Assembly: GCF_963678635.1 (NCBI RefSeq)
Contig: NC_087062.1
Coordinates: 70,897,345 to 70,961,344 of the forward strand
Length of the DNA: 64,000 bases
Source: Symsagittifera roscoffensis
Taxonomy: Eukaryota; Xenacoelomorpha; Acoela; Convolutidae
Direction: 5' to 3'
This document shows, one piece after another, positions 1-11,875 of this stretch. Position 1 is the stretch's first letter. Each line of letters starts with the position of its first letter. A model generated the notes under the pieces. That model was not told the origin of the DNA, ran no database searches, and saw nothing but the letters and a program-made list of their open reading frames with translations. A program made the translations under genes and the position numbers.

Positions 1-907
1 AGACTGCTCGTATCAGGGCGAAACCCTGAATGTTCCCACTGCTTTTTAAGGTCTATGGAGCAGTAATAACATTTAAAAAATTTAAACTTAATAAAATAAA
101 TTTAAAATAAAACTTTTAAAAAAATTTGAGATTTTTTGTGAGAACATCCACCCACACGTCATATTAAGTACAAAGTGATGGATTTTGCTCCTATTAACAA
201 ATCAATTATGACATATAAGCTTCGTTGAACCAATTTGGAACGATTTCTAAGACGGATTAATTCTCGCTTACGCGTTAATAGCGCGAAATATATCCCGTGT
301 TAATTATCCCAAATTGGCCAAAATGGTAATCTTTAAACCCCCATAACTTTACAAAAAATGATCACAGGTGAAATATCTTCTCAAATTTAAGCTCAGGACA
401 GCAATAGCTTTTGGATGATAAAAAATTCCGTCAAAAACGGCTAGTTAAAAAGTCGAAATTTGTCTAAAGAAAAAAACCCACCCCGAGCACAAATATTCGT
501 CACTTTCTTTTCGAAAAACGGAACAAAAAATTTGGCAATTCAAGTTTCGAGTTGAAATAAAAAGCGCGAAAGCGAGTGAAACAAACAATTAAGCACCACT
601 TGCGTGCAATTAGCAGCTGCTTGATTAGGAAACAGAAGTTCATGTCAAACTTATCACTAGGTTTCCTAATCGAGCTGCTGCTTATTGCACGCGAGTGGTA
701 TTTACTTTAACTCGCTTTCGCGCTTTCAGTTTCTACTCGAAATTTGAACTACCAAATTTGTTCATTTAGAAGGTATAAGAGACCCGAAAAGACCTGATAG
801 TATTGCATCCGAAAAAAGACCAGAATGTATAGATTTTCAATATTTTCTTTTTCCAAATACTATTCGATATGAATTAAGAGCTTTGCCCTGATATACGAGC
901 AGTCTTG
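1..907. repeat. TIR-bounded interspersed repeat with internal hairpin
   Basis: The left end (ACTGCTCGTATCAGGGCG near base 3) reappears as its reverse complement at about 885-906, so the stretch has terminal inverted repeats of roughly 25 bp with mismatches. The interior holds a second long inverted repeat, 520-632 against 660-762, which would fold into a hairpin of about 100 bp with a 27-base loop. The body at 1-530 belongs to a family seen about ten times in this window. It has no coding capacity, so a non-autonomous DNA element (MITE-like) is the best description. The window starts at the repeat edge, so the true left boundary may be cut. Confidence 0.65.
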
Positions 908-1384
908 TTTTTAGTGTTTTTAATTAAATTTGTTTGGGTGTTTTTCTGGATCTTGTTAACTATTATTCGTTAATTATTCGTTACAAGGTACCATAGGGGG
1001 AAGGGAAATAGTTAACAAGATCCATTACAATTAAAATTTCTTTTCTTAACCCTTCTTTTTAGGTGATCACTTCTTAACACTTCTTTTTAGGTGTCATTCT
1101 TAACACTTCTTTTTAAATTAGCTGCCATAAAAATTATAGAAATTCCATTTGAAAATAACTCGGTGTTGAGAAAAAAACGGTCTGGTTTGCTTTTCACAAT
1201 AGTGTGATCTTCAGACGTAGACAAAATGCCCAAAATGAGTGATAAAGCTTAAATCTTTTTGGCTGTCAGATTTTCCGAAAACTCAACCTAGCAGCTATCC
1301 GCGTCGCAACGGGATATTTTATGAATGCAATGAAATTTTTATTGGTTATTTGGCAATTATGTTCCTAATCACCTATTGTTTTAG
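908..1384. other. Noncoding sequence upstream of exon 1385-1505
   Basis: AT-rich sequence, presumably an intron of the gene that continues at 1385. It contains a short array of the motif TTCTTAACACTTCTTTTTAGG (positions about 1035-1115, roughly three copies) and an inverted pair of GGATCTTGTTAACTATT-like segments near 948-964 and 1007-1023. No exon with splice sites was recognised. Confidence 0.4.
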
Positions 1385-4300
1385 TTGCCCGCAAATCTCA
1401 CCTGGTGGCATTTGACGAGCGTTTTAGTGGCTATGGCTGGAATCGCAGCATGTGGCTATTCCGTCTGTGGAGACAAGTCTCTCTTCAATTCATGGTGCTA
1501 CCTCAGTTAGTATAATCTAATTTATAGATCAGTTCGCATAACGCCAGTCTAGATTTTACGCCCCTTTAAAAGCAAGATTTGACAGGTTGGATTTTTTAAG
1601 GCTGATTGCCATCCAAAAGTCTTGTTTTGTAATATTAATATGATATAAATAACTTTTGTAACAAACAATTAATGATAACGAAATTTGCAATGAACACTTG
1701 TACTCGTCATAAAAATCAAAATCATTATAATAATCTACATAAAAGAATAATAATTTTTACTATAATTTAGGTTATCTGGGGAAAAAGGTAATTGTTTCAG
1801 ACGGTTTGTGGTTTTTTGTTTTCATAGATTAGGTTCATTCTAAAACAACTAGTGAAAACTTTTTGAGAGATTTGTGTTGAAATAGAAGCTCACCACGCTG
1901 TATATGTCAAACGTCTTATAAAAAAGCTTAACCTCTCTTTTTTTCTATGTGCTTGTTGGATTTGACTTTTAAAGTTGTTGTGAAAGATAGAGGGATTTTT
2001 TGGTCCTAATTGGGTTCTCAAACTCGAAGTTTAAAAGTTCAATTAAATGTTTTTTTAGTCGTGTAGAATAACGCCGTTCTCATCAATTCAAATGTCTTCT
2101 CTTTTGGTTACAATTTGCTGTATCTAAATATTGTGCAAATTTTAAGTTTTTTGGCTCATGTTGTATCTCATCGTTTGATTCTACTGTCACAAATAACATA
2201 AGCAAAACAATCTTAAAAATTTAAGCTAGTTATAAACACTGGGATCATTTTATACAAAGTGCCGCCCGCACCGAAGTTTCTCGGATAAAAATAGATTATA
2301 TTGAGAAAATGTTGCCGAAAATGTTGCCATTATAAGCGATTATGTGTAACCAATTTAGGCAACATTTTCTATTATAATAGAAAGAAAATAGATTATTTTT
2401 ATGAAGATTATATTGCACTATAATTCCACTAAAATCTATTCTTATCTCCACATAATCTTAACTAAATCTATTTTTTCGCCCTGAAATTGTCACGAAATCG
2501 CTTGTTTTTGCCATAAAACTGCTATAAAATTGCAACAAAACTTTTGCTATTGCCATAAAAATGCAAAAAATTCTAGGACACAAAAAATCGATTATGTTGT
2601 CAAGAAAATGGATGATAATGTCTAAAAAATTGATTTTTATCTCCATTCAAACCAAACGACACAAATTATGAAAATCATCAATATAAACAAAACTTTGCGC
2701 ACAAAAACATGCTATAAAAATATTAAGAAACTATCAATGTAAATCAGATATTGGGCAAAAACTTTTGGTAAAATCTGAAACTTTTGGTTCCCAATTAGTT
2801 TGAGAGCAAAAATAATTCACTGGACCCAGCTCTTTGATTTGGTTTCCACCAAATCAAATAATGGGTCGGATTAGCAGCTGGCATAAGAGATGACTTTCAT
2901 CAACAAAAAATGCTTTTAAAACTTATTCTAAGATACACTATTCAACTTACCCATTGCAGTACTTTACTAAGCGCTCATTGCTGGTTGAATGCTTAGTAAT
3001 TTTATCCTAAGTTATAAGTCTCACCTTAAATCGTCAAATTGTCTTGACAAAAAGTAGAGTAGAAACAATAGTTAGAAAAGGTCTGAATTAATTAGTTGGT
3101 TAGATACAAAGCACTGGGTTATTAGATTATATAAATGAACCGAACAGCATAAAGAAATATACCTATGAGGGGAGGTTGAGCTAATCTTATTTTGTTCATC
3201 AATATTTTATCTTCTTACTAAGGTCGGTGGCTGATTTGTATGTATGGTTGCCCTTGATTTTGTCCAAGTCAGCCCTTCTGGTTGGGTCGTCTGAATCGTC
3301 TTGCCGTAGTCCTTTGGGTACTTGTAGTCCAGACTTCCTCAGATAGGGTTATCTCGAGTATCTCGTTTTATAATTTTATCGAACTTGAAATGAGAATTTA
3401 TTCTCTGTTTTATTTGTGAAAAAAGACTAGTTTAATTTTACTGTAAATACAGAAAAGGAAAATTATTTATTTTTTGAAAAGGTCTAACTGAAGATATCTA
3501 ACTTGCTGCTGACTGAGCAAAACGAAACACTGAAGATTTCAGGCCAGTCCTTTTGCTCATAAGCATAAACCGGCGGCTGATTCAATCTTTAATTATTCAG
3601 GTTTCACCTGCTCCTTTGTTCTCCCTTTTTAATAAGGGAATTTTCAACTAGTTTTTATTTAATTTTTTCAAATCAAATATCTTCAACTTATTAGTCCCCT
3701 TTGATAAAAACCGCAGCCTTCAGTTTGTCTTATTAAAAATTCATATTACTCTCTCTGATGCATCATATTGCAGGTGCACCTCTGCTTAATCAAAGCAAGG
3801 AGAATTTCAGTGCAGCCGGCAAGACTGCTAAATATTTATCCAGTTTGTTTCAAGTTAAGTTAAAAGGGACGTATTAATAATCGCCGCCCTTTTAAAATAT
3901 TGAGCATGAAAAAATGAGAAAAATTGGACAAGTATTTAAAAAGGAGTGGATTTTCAAAACAAGATTTTATAGTCCTAATAAGAGTAAATCAGTCAATATC
4001 TGATTTAGTGAAAAGAGGCTTTAATTTAAATGGCACGCTCCAATTTAGAATTGGGTCGTTAAATAAACAATTAAGACAATGGTCTTTTGTGTGTGTGTAG
4101 TATTTCGCAATACTACAGTACAATGCAAATCAAACAAATTTATGAGGTCCTTTTTGTTGGGTTAAAACATTTTTCATACCTGCCGCTCATCCCGCCCATT
4201 CAAATCAAATTGATTATTTTGAGTTCCGCCGGGATAGAGGTTGCGGTCTACAGAGAGTGCGGTCTGTAATTAAGCACGTAAAAAGACACATGACAAAATT

Positions 4301-7300
4301 TGAAACTCTGTTCAAAATTAATTAAAAGGTTTCTTTTGTTAATAATCTTTCATTTTCATGCTCAGGCAACTAAGAATCTAAAAAAGTTGAAGTTGCCCAT
4401 TTTTTTGTTTTCAATCGAATTCAAAATTCACCAGATAATCACCAGATAAAGTTACTCTATCTGGTAAATCTATTTGGTAAAAGTAACTTTATCTGATAAA
4501 CCACCAAGTCGTGTAAAATCACCAGATAATTGATTATTAAGAGAATAATTTTTTGTTCGACCATAAAATCGCCAGATAATAGATAATAATCGAAGAAACT
4601 TCGGTGCGGGCGGATATAACGTCAAAGAACAAAATGAAAATATTAGATATCTAAAACGACGGCAAACTGGGTTAAAAAATGCATTAAATAAAACATTTTT
4701 GGAGTCTTTACGATAACCATAGAAAAAAGTATAGTATGACAAGCATTTTTTTAATCAAAAGTTATCCAAAATTGGTTTAAAACACAAACAATTGAAGCTT
4801 CTGTTAGATTTTGGTACATAAGAGCATTTTTGGCATCACATTTTTTTGTTAGAGCAAAAAACGGTTGTCATAAAATTTTTGGTTTTGATATGCCTTTTTA
4901 AACAGAAAAAATACTAAATTGAACAAAACAATATTATCTCATTTTTTATTGCAAACTCGTTTCTGCGCTTCAATAAACCCTCAGCTGTTTTTTGGGTCTA
5001 TGACAGAATTAACCTCGCCATAAGAAATCTAAAAACTACAAACAAAATTTTTCGTATAAGCAGAATGGTGTTTTTTGTAAGCTAAACTGTAAAAAAGGCC
5101 ACTTTTCTGAACCACTGAAGTTTTCAAAGACAATTTTTTTGTGCCTGATTCTGTGCCTGATTTTGTGCTTAAGTGACAACATAAGTGTGTTTGTCAAATC
5201 AAGAGCTTCAGTTTATGCGTGTGGTAATTGCCACATAAGCTCTGTGTTTTCTCATTATGAAATACTTGGTGTTTTTGTTTACGGATAAAAAAAAACTTCA
5301 AAACGGAACTCAAGGCAAGTCACAAAAGTTCAAAACGGAATTCACTGCGACTCCAGATAAAACACAAAACAATAATATCCTTTTATGAAAACAATCTAAA
5401 TTTATAATTTCATAGTATAAAAGATGCATTTTTACAATTTCCTGATATAAAAAATTGCTTATACTGTTTCCATACAATTTTTTTTGACAAAAAGTAAAGA
5501 AGAAAACTTTTTATTTTTTTCGAGAGTGTAGAAAAAGTGCGTGCTGTAAAGTTTGATAGAAAAAATGTATTTTGTTCAATAAATACAAAAATTGTTTCCC
5601 AATGAAAAAGCGTGAAATGGTATAACTAACAGTTTTTTCGTCGTATGAATTGAAACAGACAATTTCAACTAGAAACAAGTCTGATTGTATCAGAGCGTAG
5701 CCCTGAATGTTTCTAAGGCCGCGTAAAGCCAAAGAATCTTTTTGTCGAAAATTGGTTGCCTGATCGGAAAAAAATCCTAATTTTTTGATGCTTTTTTTCC
5801 ATTTTATTTCACTTACCCTATTCAAAGGACAAAATGACATATGCTGGGCCTGATAACGCAATAAAAAATCAAACTGCCTGCTTCAGTTTGTTCTGGAACG
5901 AATTAGCCGCTTTAATACTGCCAAAAAAGTTGCGCGCTTTGTATCCCAAATTGGCAATTTTTAAACCCTCGTAACTTCTTACAAAATTTTATTATGGTTA
6001 AAAAATCATTTTAAATGTGAACTCAAGACACCAGTTCTTTTCAGATGATGTAAAAAAGTTCCATCGAAAAAGACTAGCTAAAAAACCTAAGCCGGTCTGT
6101 TTTTAGTTGTCTTTTTTCTTCTGCAGGCGTGGTTTCGGTTGTTTTCAATTAGTGAAATCGTCACTTCATCAGATAAGTTTTTTTGCCAAATTCTTGATTC
6201 ATAAACGTCAATAGAACAATCCCAAGGCCTTTGATTCTCTTGAGCAGAAGAACAAGACTACTCGTATCAGGACGAAGCGGTGAATAATCCGACTGCCTTT
6301 TAAGGTCGATATAGTAGTTTTCGCTTTAACAAAATTGAAATTTACAAAAAATGGACTTTTTTTCAAGATTTGTCGCAAAAATCACGCAGCACACGCTATG
6401 TGAAGTACGAGATGATATTTTCTCGAATGCATAAATGTTAAATGGACTATATGTTATGCCTCAACTCAAGTTAGAACAATTTCTAAGACTTTAGTTGTCC
6501 CGCATTTGCCAAGTTGGCAATGTTTAAACACCCATAACCTTCAAAAATTTTATCACCGGTAAAATATTCACTTTAAACTCAAGCTCAAAACAACAGTACC
6601 TTTTCAAATGACACAAAATATTATATCAAAAACTGCTAGTTGAAAAGCCTAAGTTTGTCTGGAGAAAAAACCACCCCAAGTCCAAATAATTCGTCACTTT
6701 CTTCAAAAATAGTCGGAACAATTGAGTCAGTCTGGTCCGTTTGGGTTTTTTTTGTAGGAGTTTCTAAAACCATTAAAAATATATCGTCTCCTAGATGATG
6801 GAATCGACACCTCAGGTGCTCTTTATATGTATTTTTTGTTTTGTCAAGTGCTCAGAGTTGGGAATAGTTACCAAATTTTTACTATTGGCAGTAGCGGATT
6901 TATGAGGGACGCCAAAAAACATTAGTTTTGAGAAGAGACGCTTAAGGAGGGGGGAGACCTTCCAAAAAAGTGCGTAAAAATGTCTTCATTTTACAAAAAT
7001 TTGCTTGCGAAGCAGAAAATTTGGTCAAAATAATCTTTATAGTGATCTGGTAGAGCTCGGAAAATGATTATTTTGTTCAAACTAAAGTTTCAAAAGTTAG
7101 AAACTAAAGTTTCGGTGTTAACACGTATTTTAAAGACCTCAAAATTTTTTTTCTATTTCAATCTCAGCTCATATTTTTTCAAGTGTTCAAGTGTGTGTCG
7201 GCTTTTTTGCGGCTTTCCAATTCTACTTTAAGGTAAAATGACGCTTTAGATATATATATATACGTTTTTATCAAAGAGAATTTTTGTTTCAAGTGAAATC

Positions 7301-8349
7301 TTTAGAGAAAAAAAGTTGGCATTTAATTCCCTTGTTTGATGTTATCTTACGAAATAAATTTTTGGCGGACCGACTTCCAATATATTATATATTGGAAGTC
7401 GGTCCGCCAAAAATAGATTTCGTTAAAAAACATTTTTCGATCTTATGTTAAAACAAACCGTATAATCACCGAGGAAAACCTGTTTTGGTCGAAACTTCTG
7501 CGCCACAGGCAAAATTTTGAAAAAATATGCCAAAAATAGCGTTTTAAGGCACTTTTACTTTTTGGAAAGTTTTTACAAAAAATCGCAATTTTTTAGCGCT
7601 CTCCCCCCTTAAATCAGTATATATTGGCGCCAAAGGCGCCTTTAGAAAAACTTTTGGGTCCGTCAGCCCAAAATAGTATAAAGGGGACCCCTTGGGTCGG
7701 CAGGGGTTCGAATCCCTGAGGGAAGGGAAGCCTCCGCCCTCCCCCCCCCCCTAAACCCGCCCCTGAATATATACTAATTTTAAGTGGAGCGCGCGCCAAA
7801 AAACGCAATTTTTGGTTACAGCCGTTCAAAAAATACCCGAAAACGTTGTTTTTGGGCCTGTTTTTCCAAAACTTTGACTGCAAGTTAATAAAGTTTTAAA
7901 TTCTCATATAGTTTTGAAAAAGCTCGAAAAGGCAATCTGGTCAACCTCAAAAAAAGTGGACAAATTTTTTGGACTTATTTAAAAAAATCCGCCCCTTACG
8001 AAAATTTTTGGTCGGCGCCTGTCTGAATGTATCAAAGTTCTTTATATTTTGAAGTTTCCGCTTCGCAGGTGATGCGAAACTCTGCTTCGCCAATGTAATG
8101 AAGTTTTTAATAAAAACATTTTTGCAATAATATCGAAAATCGTTACAAATTACTGGCAAAGAGCTCTAGCTATCTCTGCAAAAGTAGAGTATTAGTTTTT
8201 TTCTACCTCCAAGCTATCTGTAACTTCTGCTAAGTATAATAACTTTTATTTCAGGTCTTTTATCCTACATGTTCCTCATGAAGTTGGGATTTGGAAAAGC
8301 TACTTCACAGGCCAAAATGATCACGCGAAAACGTGCATCGACTCTCTAA
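1385..8349 (+). CDS. 3' end of a multi-exon membrane protein gene (two exons seen)
   Basis: Two coding exons are supported. Exon 1385-1505 (121 nt) follows ATTGTTTTAG and ends at a GTTAGT donor. Exon 8255-8349 follows TTTTATTTCAG and ends at TAA. The first exon leaves one base of a codon and the second supplies two, so the frame stays open across the junction. The exon begins LPANLTWWHLTSVL, continues with a hydrophobic span (VLVAMAGIAACGYSV) and a second one (CYLSLLSYMFLMKLGF), and ends in a basic cytosolic-looking tail (KMITRKRASTL). This is typical of the C-terminus of a multi-pass membrane protein. I do not recognise the family. Upstream exons lie outside the window. The 6.7-kb intron is packed with repeats. 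AATAAA follows the stop by 20 bases. Confidence 0.6.
1506..5679. other. Intronic sequence with foldback segments
   Basis: This is most of the left part of the large intron. CCGCCCGCACCGAAGTTTCT at about 2264-2283 recurs inverted at about 4590-4612 (CGAAGAAACTTCGGTGCGGGCGG). A 14-bp inverted pair CAGATAAAGTTACT/AGTAACTTTATCTG lies at about 4443-4498. Both parts carry many AATAGATTAT and CCAGATAAT words, as in MITE interiors. No exon with convincing splice signals and coding sequence was found on either strand. Confidence 0.35.
5680..6115 (+). repeat. Diverged copy of the ACTGCTCGTATCAGGGCG repeat family
   Basis: It begins with a diverged family head (TGTATCAGAGCGTAGCCCTG at about 5686-5705). 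It continues with the shared body words CCCAAATTGGCAATTTTTAAA (about 5946) and CTAGCTAAAAAACCTAAGCC (about 6075). It sits in the large intron of the 1385-8349 gene. It appears to lack the right inverted terminus. Confidence 0.5.
6252..6722 (+). repeat. Copy of the ACTGCTCGTATCAGGGCG repeat family
   Basis: The head CTACTCGTATCAGGACGAAGC is followed by the family order of features: GACTGCCTTTTAAGGTCGAT, a middle block ending CCAAGTTGGCAATGTTTAAA, and a tail with TTCGTCACTTTCTTC and CGGAACAA near 6690-6722. Body length is about 470 bp, as in the copies at 25848 and 52273. Confidence 0.6.
6890..7625. repeat. Nested foldback element with near-perfect central palindrome
   Basis: A central palindrome has 23-bp perfect arms (7359-7381 and 7391-7413, core TTGGCGGACCGACTTCCAAT) around a 9-base AT loop. 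Imperfect pairing continues outward to about 7338-7437. Further out, CTTAAGGAGGGGGGAGA near 6942 pairs with CTCTCCCCCCTTAAA near 7600. The whole stretch is therefore probably one foldback element inserted in the intron. There is no reading frame of interest. Confidence 0.5.
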
Positions 8350-8368
8350 AACAATTGGCTCTAGATGA

Positions 8369-8374
8369 AATAAA
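8369..8374 (+). terminator. Polyadenylation signal AATAAA
   Basis: An AATAAA hexamer lies 20 bases after the TAA at 8349, followed within 40 bases by T-rich sequence. It supports 8255-8349 as the terminal coding exon. Confidence 0.5.
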
Positions 8375-8800
8375 TTCAAAATTCTGATTTATTTGAGTTA
8401 TTTTGTCTTTGGAATATTTCCCCATTATTGACCTCGGTGAGACCATTTGAACAATCTCGACATAAAATGCTCAGTTTTTTTTCCGTGTTGATTTCTTATA
8501 TTCTGGTAGTGAGTGTGGGGGGATGCGGGTGAGATCTTTTATTTCTGGGGACAGATCATTCAGAAGGGGAGATCATTTACTTTTTACGACAAAATTTGTT
8601 TATTGGGTACAGGCTGTTTCTTAAAGCTTAAATAAAAGTTTGGATCTAAAGCTTACGACGAAAGTCTTAATGATCCGAAAACAAAAGTTGAGGTCTAAAT
8701 TGGGAATGGTTCCTTAGTGCTAGTTTCTTGAATCAATTAGATGTATTTAGTTTTTAATTTAATATAACCAGATGAAATTGTACTATATCCAACGATTCCT

Positions 8801-11101
8801 ATGTCTTTTCAAAATCAGCGCTCGCCGAAAAGTCACAATCATCAGTAAGTTCTCATAATACCCAACCAACAGGTCATAGGATTCTTGAAATCTTAGAAAT
8901 GATAATTTTTTGACGTAAAATGTTTCCACGACAGTTTTTTGAAAATTTTTCCCGGGTTTTAGTGGAATTCAAATTCTTACGAGAAATTTGAGTCAATCAG
9001 CGGCCTGAAACCATTCTCTTGAGTCAACCAGTAACTTGAAATGCGTTTTTTAAATCATTATTAGTTCGGCTCATACCTCTAAGAAAAACAACACGGCAAA
9101 AATCCTGTGAAGATTGATCTCATCATTAGCTTGAATGTTGGCTTTGAATGGTCAAAATTGTTGATGTTGCTGTCTTTGTCCGTCGGTACGTTGAAACACT
9201 TTAATTTCTTTTTGTCGAACTTTCATTCGACGAAAAAAAGGAGATGCCTTTTGTAACTGAAGACCTCCTAATTTTGGATTGAATTCAAATCTTAGCTAAT
9301 CTAAAACGAAGGCTATTACACGATTGTTATTCATTGATAAATTTGGCCGGATAACATAGGTATCTCTCTGAAGCGGTCAATTCATGCAGATGATATCAAA
9401 AGCCTTTAGAAAGAGATCATTTTAGTGTAAGAGATTTTCAATGTAAGTGTTAGATGCTTGCCATTTAATTGTTCTGTTCATTTTTTGACTGTTGCAACGC
9501 ATGCAGTAACAACAGTCACTAACTATAACTTGTTGTCAAAATGGAATTGGGCGTTATCAAAAAAAAGCATTACCAAATTAGAATACAGACTTTCGGGATA
9601 GTAGTATATGTTGGAGCACCTCAAGCCCGGGGGATGAATACCCCATGTATTTAGATACGCTATAGAGTATCCGGTTTTCACCCTATTTATTAAGACAGTG
9701 AATAGATTTCCCATGTTTTAAGATATGTTTAAGATGAGGTGACAGGTTTCTCTCTTTTAAGAGAGGTTATAGGTTTCAGATGGCAAGATTCCGATGGTAA
9801 GTTTCAGATGGTGGGTATTTTGGCGCCCAATTTCGCCGATCCAGCAATGCTTAAGATCCTATACACCAAAGACTTCATGCTATAAGATAGGAAAAAAATC
9901 CCATTATCTCAGGATGAATTTCAAAGCTTCGGATGGTAAATTTCAGACGGTAAGTTTAAGTTCTTTTTTGTCGTGAAAAGTTTTTGGAGAAATTGCAGAA
10001 ATCAAGTTTTGAATAAGTTTTCATTTTGGCTGATTTTTTAACGCGGCTTCTGTTTTTTGTAAGAAATCTTTCTTATAATATGTGTAGAGGTAAAATAACA
10101 ACCAAACTGTTTATTAATGGTATCATGTTAAAACAATCCAACCAATTTTTTGCATAAAGATCTAAATTTTTTCTTTTTTTTTGTCAAAACATCCGACATT
10201 CGACAAGAATTGATTCAAATTGAGCTAAGACGTGTGTTTCATAGTGATTTAATTATCAAAAGCAATGCTTGTATCAGTTAGAAACCAGGCTGAAACTTCG
10301 ACTAATCGGATGGATCGTGAAAATAACCGTCTTTTTTGAGAAATTTATTCATTTTACAAATATTATGTGTTCACTTAATTGGTTTTCTGTCCAACTAGAT
10401 GTAACCTTCGTTAGTGACCATAAATCAAATAATCAAAAAAATCAATTTCAATTGAAATGTCCAGAAAAAAGATCTTGATTCGACTCTTCCCCTGTTTGTT
10501 GGTCAAAGAATGAAAAAACTTAAAAAATCAAAAATAAAGCGTTGCCTCCAAATATAAATCAATCAAATCAAATAGTTCTGCTGGTCTTCTTGTTGTGGAA
10601 ACATCCTGGCAAACAAAATATGAAGTTTCTTTGGGAAGCTGATGAGCTTGATTGAGTCTTGATACCGCCGAAAAACTACAGACCAAAAATGAAAGAGTTA
10701 CTTGGATAGAAGTCGAAAAACGACTGAATGTTATGAACAGCTCAAAATTATTTGCTGACCACCTGTTTAGTTGGCGTATTTTGCTCATCGGCGCAAAAAT
10801 GATTATCTAAATAAGCCAAAAAATTTGTTCCAGCAAATAATTTGGTTAGTTTTACCACTCCGATCTTTGCGCAGGAATCTCATTACAAGTTATTTTGTCT
10901 GTAACTTTTGTCCAACTTTCTGGCTTAGGCGCCCAAGAACTTTTAATGACTGTGTGGTCAAACAAAAATTATCGTTTTTTGACTCCGTACCAAGTAGCTC
11001 TCTCAGCGCTGTTGTTTGTCCTTTTTCAGGGGTATAAGAGTAAGTCTCGCTCATCAGCTTCCCAATTTAGCTCACTTCATCTTCACAGCAAAAACGCTTA
11101 A
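8801..11101 (+). CDS. Small two-TM membrane protein, three exons, 108 aa
   Basis: Exons are 8801-8844 (ATG; donor GTAAGT), 9130-9185 (acceptor ATCATTAG; donor GTACGT) and 10875-11101 (acceptor TTTGCGCAG; TAA). The phases match at both junctions and the spliced CDS is 327 nt. The protein opens with a polar segment (MSFQNQRSPKSHNHH). A first hydrophobic span follows (LLMLLSLSVGISLQVILSVT), then a short loop with NKNYRFLTPYQ, a second span (VALSALLFVLF) and a basic Ser-rich tail. This suggests a two-pass ER or other membrane protein; I cannot assign a family. AATAAA occurs 10 bases after the stop. The second intron (1.7 kb) contains an inverted partial copy of the last exon. The start is chosen because it is the only ATG whose exon splices in phase to exon 2. 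Confidence 0.6.
10630..10760 (-). pseudogene. Inverted partial duplicate of the last exon of the 108-aa gene
   Basis: On the minus strand this stretch resembles plus-strand 10965-11060. GCTCATCAGCTTCCCAA is shared exactly, and the pairs CGTTTTTCGACT/CGTTTTTTGACT and CCAAGTAACTCTTTCA/CCAAGTAGCTCTCTCA are close. CAGCAAATAATTT lies in inverted pair at about 10743-10760 and 10831-10845, so the two arms face each other around about 10795. In translation the copy keeps an RF-T--QV-LS pattern similar to the exon. It looks like an old inverted duplication whose left arm has decayed. Confidence 0.45.
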
Positions 11102-11111
11102 AAAAAGTTCT

Positions 11112-11117
11112 AATAAA
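11112..11117 (+). terminator. Polyadenylation signal AATAAA
   Basis: AATAAA lies 10 bases after the stop at 11101 and is followed by CTTTTTTACG. It supports the 3' end of the 108-aa membrane protein gene. Confidence 0.5.
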
Positions 11118-11600
11118 CCTCTTTTTTACGCCTTCGAAACCAAATTCGCCTGATTTTGTCATTTCAAAGAGTTTTATCTACCATTCGTCAAAATTTCAAT
11201 CCCAAATTTTAAATAGCTGCTGAGAAAACGACTTGTTCGTTTGCTTGGTGTAATAAAAAAAATGAATAGTGATTGTGAATGTTCAAAAAAAGGTTCAAGC
11301 GTTGTTATTTACCTCTAGGTGGAAATGCTACTTTTTAAAACATTTTGTCGATTTTAGCAAGTGATTTTTTGGATCTTAAAACAATTTTTTTTCAACAAAA
11401 TTCAAACACATGCCCCAGAACAGGCGCTTAAAGTTGACGTTTACTTCTCGTGGCGATCCTTTATTTGTTCAGCAACTATGATGGTTTAGCTAAATCCACC
11501 TTGAAAAGTGTTTATGCTGAATTTTGTTAATACTGTTTTTCACTTCTGCATGCATAAAACTAGACGACATTTGTTTCAAAAACTGTAAATCTTTCATTTG

Positions 11601-11875
11601 ATGGCCTTTTCTGCCAGATTGCCCAGGTGGTCAAGTTTTCGGTAAGCTTAGATTTTTGGTAAAATTGGCTCGCGTGTTATCTACTTTTAATTGTAAAGTC
11701 AAGTCTCCAAACGGTGCCCACAAAAATGGTTAAAAAAAGTCTTTAGAATTCACGTCAGTTTCTCTGAAATTTTGATTCTTTCAAAATTTTTCCTTCTTTT
11801 GAATTTTTTATTCTTTTGTATTTCAGCGCAGCGATTAGGTTTGTACAATCTGAAAGTACAAAATGGACATTTTAA
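11601..11875 (+). CDS. Possible two-exon micropeptide gene (29 aa)
   Basis: ATG at 11601 opens a 41-nt exon that ends at a GTAAGC donor. A second exon, 11827-11875, follows a pyrimidine-rich acceptor (TTTTGTATTTCAG), joins in phase and ends at TAA. AATAAA lies 13 bases later. The predicted peptide starts MAFSARLPRWSSF and is Arg/Ser/Ala-rich like a mitochondrial presequence. It could equally be a short coding piece of a longer transcript, or chance. Only transcript data could decide. Confidence 0.25.

Noticed and set aside
5511-5861. 116-codon minus-strand frame
   Set aside because: It runs antisense through a copy of the interspersed repeat and has no splice or domain support.
7700-7724. 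GGGTTCGAATCCC, a perfect tRNA B-box-like word
   Set aside because: No matching A box 30-60 bases upstream and no cloverleaf could be drawn; it is inside a G/C palindromic stretch.
9523-9714. 63-codon minus-strand frame in the intron of the 108-aa gene
   Set aside because: No acceptor or donor at its edges, no hydrophobic or domain pattern, no poly(A) signal.
10895-11101. Stand-alone ORFs at 10771-11037 and 10895-11101
   Set aside because: The second is the last exon of the spliced 108-aa gene, the first is its shadow in another frame.
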